In this document: positions 26,991 through 32,899 of the stretch, piece by piece
Layout: each line of letters starts with the position of its first letter
Numbering within the stretch: position 1 is the first letter of the stretch
Source: Spirochaetales bacterium
GTDB lineage: Bacteria > Spirochaetota > Spirochaetia > SZUA-6 > JAFGRV01
DNA: 56,829 nucleotides
Direction: 5' to 3'
Assembly: GCA_016928415.1 (NCBI GenBank)
Contig: JAFGKU010000110.1
Coordinates: 1 to 56,829, forward strand
The notes under the pieces: model-generated
Told to the model about the DNA's origin: nothing
Seen by the model: only the letters and a program-made list of their open reading frames with translations
The model's database searches: none
Program-made: the position numbers and the translations under genes

Positions 26991-27008
26991 ATTGAGTAAG
27001 CGCTCAAT
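26991..27008. promoter_or_regulatory. Palindromic operator 2 of the SDR gene
   Basis: ATTGAGTAAGCGCTCAAT has 6-bp perfect arms and is identical to operator 1 in the outer positions. The two centres are 67 bp apart. Confidence 0.6.
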
Positions 27009-27026
27009 CAATTTCAGGAGGAAGTC

Positions 27027-27830
27027 ATGAATATTAAGGATAAAGTGATACTGGTAACAGGCGCCTCGTCGGGGATAGGCGCTGCCATGGCAGAACGGCT
27101 GGCCTCTGAAGGGGCCGTTCTTCTGCTCGTTGCAAGAAGATGGGACAGGCTTTTACAGATTGAAGAATCGATAAAGGCCGCCGGCGGGAATGCCTGTGCG
27201 TATCCCGCGGACCTTGAAAAGGGAGAAGAGAGGTCGAAATTGCTCGACGCGGTATATGCACGGTTTGGCCGCATCGATATCCTGATTAATAACGCGGGTT
27301 TCGGCTGGTACGGGTTCGGATATACAATGGAAATAGGCGATTCGCTCCGCATGATCGATTTGAACGTCAAGGCCCTGGTTCATCTCACGCTTGCCGTTCT
27401 GAAAAGAATGAAGGAGGCGGGAGCGGGTCACATCATTAATATCGGGTCGATAGCGGGAAGCCTGCCGTTCCAGGGTATCGCAATGTACGGCGCCACCAAG
27501 GCCTTTGTTGAAAGCTTCAGCATGGCCCTGTACAGGGAAATGAGGGATACCAATATCCGGGTCAGCGTGGTTAAGCCCGGCGCCGTAAAAACGGACTTCT
27601 TTACGGCTGCCGCCTCAAAATCCCATGCGCAGCCGATGCCGGTCGAACACTCGGGAATGACCCCTGGAAAAGTCGCCGGCCGGGTTGTCTCGTTGATCAA
27701 AAGGCCCCGCAAATCCATGGTTATCCCCCGCGTCTTCTCCCTATTACCCCTTATAGACATGCTGTTCGGCTGGCTGATAGACCTCATAGGCCCCGGCCTG
27801 CTTAAAATGAATAAAATGCACAACCTGTGA
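27027..27830 (+). CDS. Short-chain dehydrogenase/reductase
   Basis: 267 residues of the classical SDR family: TGASSGIGAAMAERL dinucleotide-binding motif at about 12-26, NNAGFG near 89, the catalytic Ser of IGSIAG, and Tyr154/Lys158 in MYGATKAF. The Arg residues after the second strand (ARRWDR) suggest NADP(H). A hydrophobic C-terminal tail (FSLLPLIDMLFGWLIDLIG) is unusual and may attach it to a membrane, as in enzymes acting on lipid substrates. AGGAGG lies 6 nt before the ATG. A monocistronic gene controlled by two identical palindromes, probably for a TetR-type repressor encoded elsewhere. Confidence 0.9.
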   Translation: MNIKDKVILVTGASSGIGAAMAERLASEGAVLLLVARRWDRLLQIEESIKAAGGNACAYPADLEKGEERSKLLDAVYARFGRIDILINNAGFGWYGFGYTMEIGDSLRMIDLNVKALVHLTLAVLKRMKEAGAGHIINIGSIAGSLPFQGIAMYGATKAFVESFSMALYREMRDTNIRVSVVKPGAVKTDFFTAAASKSHAQPMPVEHSGMTPGKVAGRVVSLIKRPRKSMVIPRVFSLLPLIDMLFGWLIDLIGPGLLKMNKMHNL

Positions 27831-28012
27831 TCTATTGGGTCCTTATTATCAGTATCATTATCTAAACGATACTCTTCGGAACTATAATCATAAGAAATGA
27901 AAAGTTACCATGTTGGCTGCATTAATTTAAAAGGAATCAAGAGAAATAATACAGGTGAAAAGTTTTCATACATTGTAAAATTTCAATCTCCCAAAGCTTT
28001 TTATGATTTACC

Positions 28013-28142
28013 TTTAGGCTTAGAGGGCGGAGCGGGAGGGGCGGCGGCATCTGAGCGTAAGATCGCTACTGCGATCCGGGTCCCGTGCGGAGGCAAGCGA
28101 AGTAGAGCCGACCCTCCCGCGCAGCCCTCTAATTGACCTAAA
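28013..28142. repeat. GC-rich 130-bp structured inverted-repeat element
   Basis: The outer arms pair in nested blocks: TTTAGG with CCTAAA (28137-28142), TTAGAGGGC (28020-28028) with GCCCTCTAA (28124-28132), GCGGGAGGG (28032-28040) with CCCTCCCGC (28112-28120), and CGGC with GCCG. The interior contains another perfect hairpin, GATCGC-TACT-GCGATC (28051-28066). Much more GC-rich than the flanking DNA, the element fills most of the 375-bp gap between the SDR and archease genes. It could be a palindromic intergenic repeat, a small mobile element without coding capacity, or a structured RNA. No other copy is visible in this window. Confidence 0.65.
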
Positions 28143-28170
28143 TAGTTAAAGCATTAAAAAACTTCCACCC

Positions 28171-28199
28171 TGGACACAGTTACGTAACTGCCTTAAAAT
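28171..28199 (+). promoter_or_regulatory. Leaderless promoter of archease-rtcB with a palindrome in its spacer
   Basis: TGGACA (28171-28176), 17 bp, TAAAAT (28194-28199), then 6 nt to ATG 28206. The spacer holds a perfect 14-bp palindrome, CAGTTACGTAACTG (28177-28190), which touches the -35 box and is a likely repressor or activator site. Confidence 0.65.
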
Positions 28200-28205
28200 T
28201 AAGAT

Positions 28206-28628
28206 ATGTACAAATACAATATTCTGGATGATCTTACCTCGGATGTCATGTTCGAAGCCTTTGGGGCGGACCTGAAGGAATTGTTGGAAGCTTCCGCATT
28301 TGCCTTGTTTTCCGTTATATGCGAAATCGACAGGATAACTCCCTCCCAATCCTTCGAACTGTCCATTGAGGCGGAGGATGAAGGTTCCCTCCTTCATTCC
28401 TTTCTCTCCAAATTACTCACGCAGAGTGAAATTGAAGGACTTTTTTTAAGTGAGTTTGATGTGTATTCATTGCGTAACGGACCGCCATGTAAAATAAAGG
28501 TCCGGGTGCAGGGGGAGGGGATCAGGCCAGAATTGGGAAACACGGTTGTGAAGGGAATTACCTATTATGGATTCAAGCTTGAAAAAACAAGGGACGGGTA
28601 CAGAAGCCAGGTTGCGGTTGACATTTAA
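28206..28628 (+). CDS. Archease
   Basis: 140 residues of the archease family. Motifs: an acidic N-terminal LTSDVMFEAFGADLKELLEAS region (LTSDVMFEAFG in the place of the usual TADxxxxxxG), the central EAEDEGSLLHSFLSKLL and a C-terminal VKGITYYGFKLEK (usual form VKAxTYHxL). Archease speeds the guanylylation and turnover of RtcB and presents metal ions through its Asp residues. The rtcB gene follows after 41 nt. There is no Shine-Dalgarno before the ATG. Confidence 0.88.
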   Translation: MYKYNILDDLTSDVMFEAFGADLKELLEASAFALFSVICEIDRITPSQSFELSIEAEDEGSLLHSFLSKLLTQSEIEGLFLSEFDVYSLRNGPPCKIKVRVQGEGIRPELGNTVVKGITYYGFKLEKTRDGYRSQVAVDI

Positions 28629-28669
28629 ACGCCGTTATTCGATACCCGTCAGGTGCGAAGGAGCCTGAT

Positions 28670-30115
28670 ATGCGTGAAAAATTGAAGCAGCTTTCCGAGT
28701 TTAAATGGTTATTATCCCGGGATTCGCGAAAGGGGATGAATGCCGATGCCATTATTTATGCAAACAAAAAATTGATTCAACAGGCGGAAGATGAAGCCTT
28801 CAGGCAGCTGACGAACGTCGCCTGCCTGCCCGGCGTTATCAATCCCGTTATAGCCATGCCGGACATGCATTGGGGGTACGGGCTGCCCATGGGCGCGGTC
28901 GGGGCCTTTGATTCCGAAGAGGGAGTCGTGTCGGCCGGATGCACGGGTTACGATATAAACTGCGGGGTTCACATGCTGAGGACAGAGCTTTCATCAATGG
29001 AAATAATGCCTGTATTGCGGACACTTGTCGAGGTGATGTTTCGTAATATACCCTGCGGCGTGGGTGCTAAAAGCAGCCTGTCATTAAAAAGAAAGGATCT
29101 GGAAAAGGTTCTATCCATGGGGGCCCGGTGGGCTGTACACCATGGATACGGGATACCGGACGACTTGACCAGGCTGGAAGAAAGCGGGTGCATGGATGGT
29201 GCCGATCCCGGTGCGCTTTCCAAAGAGGCGTTTGAACGCGGAATGCCGCAATTGGGAACCCTCGGCGCCGGCAATCATTTCCTGGAAATCCAGGCCGTGG
29301 ATACCGTCTATGATGCGGAAGCCGCTTCGGCGTTCGGCATTACCGGAACGGGGCAGGTCCTGGTGATGATACACTGCGGTTCACGGGGGCTGGGACACCA
29401 GGTTGCCACCGACTACCTGGCGCTGCACAAACGGGCGGCCGCCAGGCACGGAATCACCCTGCCGGACGCGCAGCTGGTATGCGCCCCTGCCGGCTCGAAC
29501 GAAGCAATGGATTACCTGAAGGCGATGAAGGCGGCGGCCAATTACGCGTTCGCCAACCGGCAGATCATCGCCCAATGGGTCAGGCGGAGTTTCACTGAAG
29601 TTCTCGGAAGGAAATGGGAAGATATGGGCATGACAACGGTATACGATGTTGCGCATAATATCTGCAAGCTGGAAGAGCATGTGGTTAACGGAAAAAAAAG
29701 AAAGGTCTACGTGCACAGGAAGGGTGCCACCCGGGCATTCCCGCCCGGCCACCCGGATTTGGGGGAAGTGTACAATGTCGCGGGTCAGCCCGTTCTCATA
29801 GCCGGCTCCATGGGCACGGCCTCCTATATCCTGTCGGGAACGGAGAAGGCAATGAAAGAATCTTTCGGATCCTCCTGCCACGGTGCTGGCAGGGCCATGA
29901 GCCGGAAACAGAGCCTTAAAAAATTCCGCGGTGAACAAATCCGGCAGGCGCTTGAAAAGAGCGGCAAGGCGGTGCGTTCCACCGGCTACAAGGTGCTTGC
30001 CGAAGAAGCGCCTGCCGCGTACAAGGATATAGACCTGGTAATCAAGAGCGTTGACGGCGCCGGTATATCAAGAAAGGTGGCGCGTGTCGTTCCGCTGGGT
30101 GTGCTTAAAGGCTGA
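28670..30115 (+). CDS. rtcB: tRNA-splicing/RNA-repair ligase RtcB
   Basis: 481 residues, the usual length. It joins 2',3'-cyclic-phosphate ends to 5'-OH ends with GTP and Mn2+. The guanylylated residue is His404 in SCHGAGRAMSR; metal ligands are in YDINCGV (Asp, Cys), GAGNHFLEI and HCGSRGLGH, and LIAGSMGTASYIL is also conserved. The segment before YDINCGV reads SAGCTG in place of the usual GGVGF/GGIGF, a small departure. AAGGAG precedes the ATG. With archease upstream, it forms a compact RNA-repair operon; the tandem hairpins at 30132-30233 lie immediately downstream. Confidence 0.95.
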   Translation: MREKLKQLSEFKWLLSRDSRKGMNADAIIYANKKLIQQAEDEAFRQLTNVACLPGVINPVIAMPDMHWGYGLPMGAVGAFDSEEGVVSAGCTGYDINCGVHMLRTELSSMEIMPVLRTLVEVMFRNIPCGVGAKSSLSLKRKDLEKVLSMGARWAVHHGYGIPDDLTRLEESGCMDGADPGALSKEAFERGMPQLGTLGAGNHFLEIQAVDTVYDAEAASAFGITGTGQVLVMIHCGSRGLGHQVATDYLALHKRAAARHGITLPDAQLVCAPAGSNEAMDYLKAMKAAANYAFANRQIIAQWVRRSFTEVLGRKWEDMGMTTVYDVAHNICKLEEHVVNGKKRKVYVHRKGATRAFPPGHPDLGEVYNVAGQPVLIAGSMGTASYILSGTEKAMKESFGSSCHGAGRAMSRKQSLKKFRGEQIRQALEKSGKAVRSTGYKVLAEEAPAAYKDIDLVIKSVDGAGISRKVARVVPLGVLKG

Positions 30116-30131
30116 TACTATAGTGGTCAGC

Positions 30132-30233
30132 TTGCAGATACGGTAGATATCTGCTTATTGACACAGTGGATGTCAGCTTGCAGACACAGTAGATGTCTGC
30201 CTGCAGACACAGTAGATGTCTGCCTGCAGACAC
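30132..30233. repeat. Tandem 23-bp hairpin repeats (four full copies and a partial fifth)
   Basis: Copies at 30132-30154, 30155-30177, 30178-30200 and 30201-30223, with a fifth partial copy running into the 3' end of ilvE. Each unit is itself a hairpin: copies 3 and 4 have arms GCAGACA and TGTCTGC around a 7-nt loop. Copy 1 has GCAGATA and TATCTGC, copy 2 TGACA and TGTCA, so changes in one arm are matched in the other. There are no spacers, so this is not a CRISPR. It lies between the convergent rtcB and ilvE genes and could act as a transcript end structure. Confidence 0.85.
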
Positions 30234-30237
30234 TGCG

Positions 30238-31107
30238 TCAGTGGACTGTGCGTGCTTCGGAATATACAAGTTTTCTGAATTCGCCAATTAAATTTTTCGT
30301 TTTTTCACCCGCCCTGCCTTCACCGATTTTCCTGCCGTCAATCAGGGTTACAGGCATTAATTCGGCGCCGGTTCCCGTAAGGAAACATTCATCCGCCGTG
30401 TACAGGTCGTAGACGGTTACGGATGACTCACACGGCTTTAAACCGGCCGAAGGCGCCAGGTCCAGGACCGTCCGGCGCGTTATTCCCTCCAGGGCGCCGT
30501 CTTCCCTTTTTGGCGTGATTAAAAGGTCGTTCTTGATGATGAATATATTGTCACCCGTACATTCGGCTACATAACCCTTGTTATTAAGCAGGACCGCTTC
30601 AAGGCAGCCGGCCCCGATGGCTTCCCACTTGGCCAGGATGTTATTGAGGTAATTAAGCGATTTTATCCTCGGGTCCAGGCTGTCAACCGGATTCCGCCGC
30701 GTACTGGCCGTGATGATCGGGATGCCTTCCGAATAGTATTCCGCAGGATACAGCTGGATGCTTCCCGCGATGATAATTACGCATGGAACGGGGCATTTCC
30801 TCGGGTCGATACCCAGGTCGCCCGCACCGCGGGTAACAACGAGCCGTATGTAACCGTCCTTTATCCGGTTAAGCGAAACGCACTCCTCAACCGCGTTTTG
30901 CATTGCGTCATGATCCATGGGAATGGCCAGGAGAATCGCCTTCGCGCTGTCATAGAGACGTTCCAGGTGTTCCCGTAGTTTGAAGATTTTTCCGCCGTAA
31001 ACGCGGATCCCCTCGAAAATGCCGTCTCCGTAAAGCAGCCCGTGGTCGAAAACGGGTATCTTCGCGTCTTCCTTGTCATGGTATTTCCCGTCGATGTAAA
31101 TTTTCAT
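30238..31107 (-). CDS. ilvE: Branched-chain amino-acid aminotransferase-like protein (PLP fold type IV)
   Basis: 289 residues with fold-type-IV features: YGDGIFEGIRVY near the N-terminus, RLVVTRGAG, the PLP-binding Lys in RIKSLNYLNN, ECTGDNIFII and the GITRRTVLDLA phosphate-binding region. It interconverts branched-chain keto acids and Leu/Ile/Val with glutamate. A D-amino-acid transaminase or aminodeoxychorismate lyase is possible, but SLNYLNN and FEGIRVY favour IlvE. It follows the TrmB-like regulator gene with a 4-nt ATGA overlap, so the regulator may control it. Confidence 0.88.
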   Translation of the reverse strand: MKIYIDGKYHDKEDAKIPVFDHGLLYGDGIFEGIRVYGGKIFKLREHLERLYDSAKAILLAIPMDHDAMQNAVEECVSLNRIKDGYIRLVVTRGAGDLGIDPRKCPVPCVIIIAGSIQLYPAEYYSEGIPIITASTRRNPVDSLDPRIKSLNYLNNILAKWEAIGAGCLEAVLLNNKGYVAECTGDNIFIIKNDLLITPKREDGALEGITRRTVLDLAPSAGLKPCESSVTVYDLYTADECFLTGTGAELMPVTLIDGRKIGEGRAGEKTKNLIGEFRKLVYSEARTVH

Positions 31108-31916
31108 ATAACCTCCTCGTCCGAGTAAACGTCCCGCAATTTGTGGTATTTTTCCCCGAATCTTTCAATAAGTTCCTTGTTGAACCGTTTGACGATCTTC
31201 ATGATATATATATCGTGTTTCACGTAATCTTCAGCCAGAAGTACAAAGCCCCTGTTCCGGCTGTAAGCTCCTTCCACTTCCGAATTGGCAAAAACCGTCC
31301 CCATGAGGGCTTCCTGCGAATCCGCTATGATTATCAGGGCACGGCCCCCTTTTTCCGCATAGATGGTGTCCTCGATGGGATGGTGAAAAACCTGCCCCAG
31401 GCTGATTTCCGGAGTGCCGAAGTGTATGATGGCGGATTTGACCTTGTGTTCGCCCGATTTTTTTACAGCCGGCTCCAGCAGAGAAATTTCCTGGCGCCAT
31501 CCGGAAATAAGCAGAGTCCTTTTTGCGGAAAGAATGATCCTTTCCGCCTTGTTCAAAAAACGCCTGTAATCCTGCATGTTCCAGATATACGAGGCGGTTG
31601 GGGTTTTCGTGATTTCTGCGAGTTCAGAAGCGAGTTCTTTCAGGGATGTCTCCACTTCCTTTTTGTAATTCAGAATAAACTCATCCGTTTCGATGGGAAC
31701 ATAGAGGGTTTTTTCCCCCTCTGTGAGTTTGAGGATTACTCCCTTGGCCAGCAGTTTTTCCATGATTTCGTATATTTTCGAGGTCGGAATTCCGGCTGCC
31801 TTGGCAATCTCATAAGCCGTGGCAGGGTAAGCACCGGCCAGGCCGGTGAAAGCTTTGGCTTCATATTCGGAGAATCCCAGATTTTTCAATAATCCGACTA
31901 TATTATTGACTACCAT
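31104..31916 (-). CDS. TrmB-family transcriptional regulator
   Basis: 270 residues. An N-terminal winged helix (LLKNLGFSEYEAKAFTGL, then YEIAKAAGIPTSKIYEIMEKL) is typical of TrmB regulators, followed by a short coiled coil and a C-terminal domain of about 160 residues of the phospholipase-D-like effector type. TrmB proteins commonly respond to sugars. I start at ATG 31916 because the upstream TTG at 31952 belongs to a -35 box. It is cotranscribed with ilvE (4-nt overlap). Its start codon lies in the centre of a palindrome, suggesting self-control. Confidence 0.85.
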   Translation of the reverse strand: MVVNNIVGLLKNLGFSEYEAKAFTGLAGAYPATAYEIAKAAGIPTSKIYEIMEKLLAKGVILKLTEGEKTLYVPIETDEFILNYKKEVETSLKELASELAEITKTPTASYIWNMQDYRRFLNKAERIILSAKRTLLISGWRQEISLLEPAVKKSGEHKVKSAIIHFGTPEISLGQVFHHPIEDTIYAEKGGRALIIIADSQEALMGTVFANSEVEGAYSRNRGFVLLAEDYVKHDIYIMKIVKRFNKELIERFGEKYHKLRDVYSDEEVI

Positions 31917-31922
31917 GGTAGT
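31909..31922. promoter_or_regulatory. Palindrome over the trmB-like start codon, likely autoregulatory operator
   Basis: ACTACCATGGTAGT is a perfect 14-bp palindrome; TTGACTACCATGGTAGTTAA (31906-31925) extends it with one mismatched pair. It covers the predicted transcription start and the start codon and abuts the -10 box. Confidence 0.6.
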
Positions 31923-31923
31923 T

Positions 31924-31952
31924 AATATAGCTTGAAATATTTCACATGTCAA
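31924..31952 (-). promoter_or_regulatory. Leaderless promoter of the trmB-like/ilvE operon
   Basis: TTGACA (31952-31947), 17 bp, TATATT (31929-31924), then 7 nt to ATG 31916. One of the best promoters in the window; transcription should start at the A of the start codon. It diverges from the tetR promoter. Confidence 0.7.
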
Positions 31953-31968
31953 GAATTATTAATAATGA

Positions 31969-31997
31969 TTGACGCAAATATTGTTATAGAGTATCTT
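31969..31997 (+). promoter_or_regulatory. Promoter of the tetR-like gene
   Basis: TTGACG (31969-31974), 17 bp, TATCTT (31992-31997). The start near 32004 lies inside the palindrome at 32002-32019. Confidence 0.6.
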
Positions 31998-32001
31998 GTT
32001 T

Positions 32002-32019
32002 ATAGACCAAACGGTCTAT
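32002..32019. promoter_or_regulatory. TetR operator O1
   Basis: ATAGACCAAACGGTCTAT has perfect 7-bp arms and covers the tetR transcription start. It shares the core ACC(A/G)AACG(G/T)TC with O2 and O3 before the RND gene, so the TetR protein probably controls both units. Confidence 0.6.
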
Positions 32020-32032
32020 GAAAGGCGTTATT

Positions 32033-32665
32033 ATGAGCTTAAAGGAACAAGACACAAAAAAGCGCATTTTGGAGGAGGCTTCCAGGCTTTTTGCGGACAA
32101 GGGTTATGATGATACGGGGATTGACCTGATTGCCAAAAGCGTAGGCATAACAAAGTCTGTTATTTATTATTATTTCAAAGGGAAGGAAGAAATTCTCAAG
32201 ACACTGCTGAATTCCTTTTATAATGAGCTGTTACAAATGAAAAAGGACAGGATCAATTCATTCTTAAAGGAACAAAATAAAGATCATTCAGCCATTGCCA
32301 AAGCCGTCATGACAAGCCTTGGCAATATTACCGACTTTCATAAGAGAATACTAAGAATTATTTTCATGGAGTCTTTGAAAAAAAAGAAGAGCGAATCAAA
32401 TTTGTTTAAGATAGAAAGCATTCTTTTTGAAATGGTATTCAGTAAATACGGGGAGCATATAAATGAAAACATTGAGCAGGAGAGCCCCGCTTTTTTTATG
32501 GAGACGTTTTTCATGTTTTTTTTACCTTCCATCGCTTTTATTATTTTGGGAGATGATCTTGCAGAATATCTGCATATTGATGAAAACAATTTAAAGGGTC
32601 TTTTTACCAACATGATAAGTGAATATTATAACAATATTATTTTTAAGAAATTCTGGAAAGAATAA
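32033..32665 (+). CDS. TetR/AcrR-family repressor
   Basis: About 210 residues. The N-terminal helix-turn-helix reads KKRILEEASRLFADKGYDDTGIDLIAKSVGITKSVIYYYFKGKEEIL in the genome (key parts LFADKGYDDTGIDLIAK and VGITKSVIYYYF), standard for TetR proteins. The C-terminal ligand domain is divergent and more AT-rich in codon use than neighbouring genes. ATG 32033 is preferred over 32018 because AAAGG is 8 nt away and 32018 lies in operator O1. It is upstream of, and probably represses, the RND/LolA-like/barrel operon. The ligand may be a lipid or drug-like molecule. Confidence 0.9.
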   Translation: MSLKEQDTKKRILEEASRLFADKGYDDTGIDLIAKSVGITKSVIYYYFKGKEEILKTLLNSFYNELLQMKKDRINSFLKEQNKDHSAIAKAVMTSLGNITDFHKRILRIIFMESLKKKKSESNLFKIESILFEMVFSKYGEHINENIEQESPAFFMETFFMFFLPSIAFIILGDDLAEYLHIDENNLKGLFTNMISEYYNNIIFKKFWKE

Positions 32666-32736
32666 CAAATCTTCTGGAAATTTGACCCTGTAAAGTTCTA
32701 TGGAAATACGAAGTTTACTCAATATTCAAAAAAATC

Positions 32737-32750
32737 TACCGAACGTTCTA
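32737..32750. promoter_or_regulatory. TetR operator O2
   Basis: TACCGAACGTTCTA is a half-conserved copy of O1/O3 (ACCGAACGTTC core) located just upstream of the -35 box at 32759. Confidence 0.45.
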
Positions 32751-32758
32751 TAAAATTA

Positions 32759-32787
32759 TTGACAAATGAGGATTTATCCTGTAAATT
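32759..32787 (+). promoter_or_regulatory. Promoter of the RND/LolA-like operon
   Basis: TTGACA (32759-32764), 17 bp, TAAATT (32782-32787). The leader of about 105 nt contains operator O3. Confidence 0.6.
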
Positions 32788-32852
32788 ATTAATGGAAAAG
32801 TCATTAATGGCATTATAAAGAAAGGAGGCTTGAAATTTTTTTTTATTCAGAC

Positions 32853-32876
32853 TATGAACCGAACGTTCGGTTCATA
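32853..32876. promoter_or_regulatory. TetR operator O3, perfect 24-bp palindrome
   Basis: The core GAACCGAACGTTCGGTTC (32856-32873) is extended by TAT and ATA to a perfect 24-bp palindrome. It lies about 60 nt after the predicted start and just before the ribosome-binding site of the RND gene. Confidence 0.65.
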
Positions 32877-32899
32877 AATTATTCCCTTTAGGAGGTTTT

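Noticed and set aside
27897..28136. A 79-codon open frame between the SDR and archease genes
   Set aside because: Its second half is entirely the structured inverted-repeat element, there is no SD site, and the product has no recognisable feature.
30132..30233. CRISPR array
   Set aside because: The units are contiguous with no spacers between them, are themselves hairpins, and no cas genes are present.
31143..31892. A 249-codon plus-strand open frame
   Set aside because: It is the antisense shadow of the TrmB-like gene; the minus-strand product has clear family motifs.
31917..31952. Longer N-terminus for the TrmB-like protein from TTG 31952
   Set aside because: The TTG is part of the TTGACA -35 element; the family begins with the winged helix right after ATG 31916.
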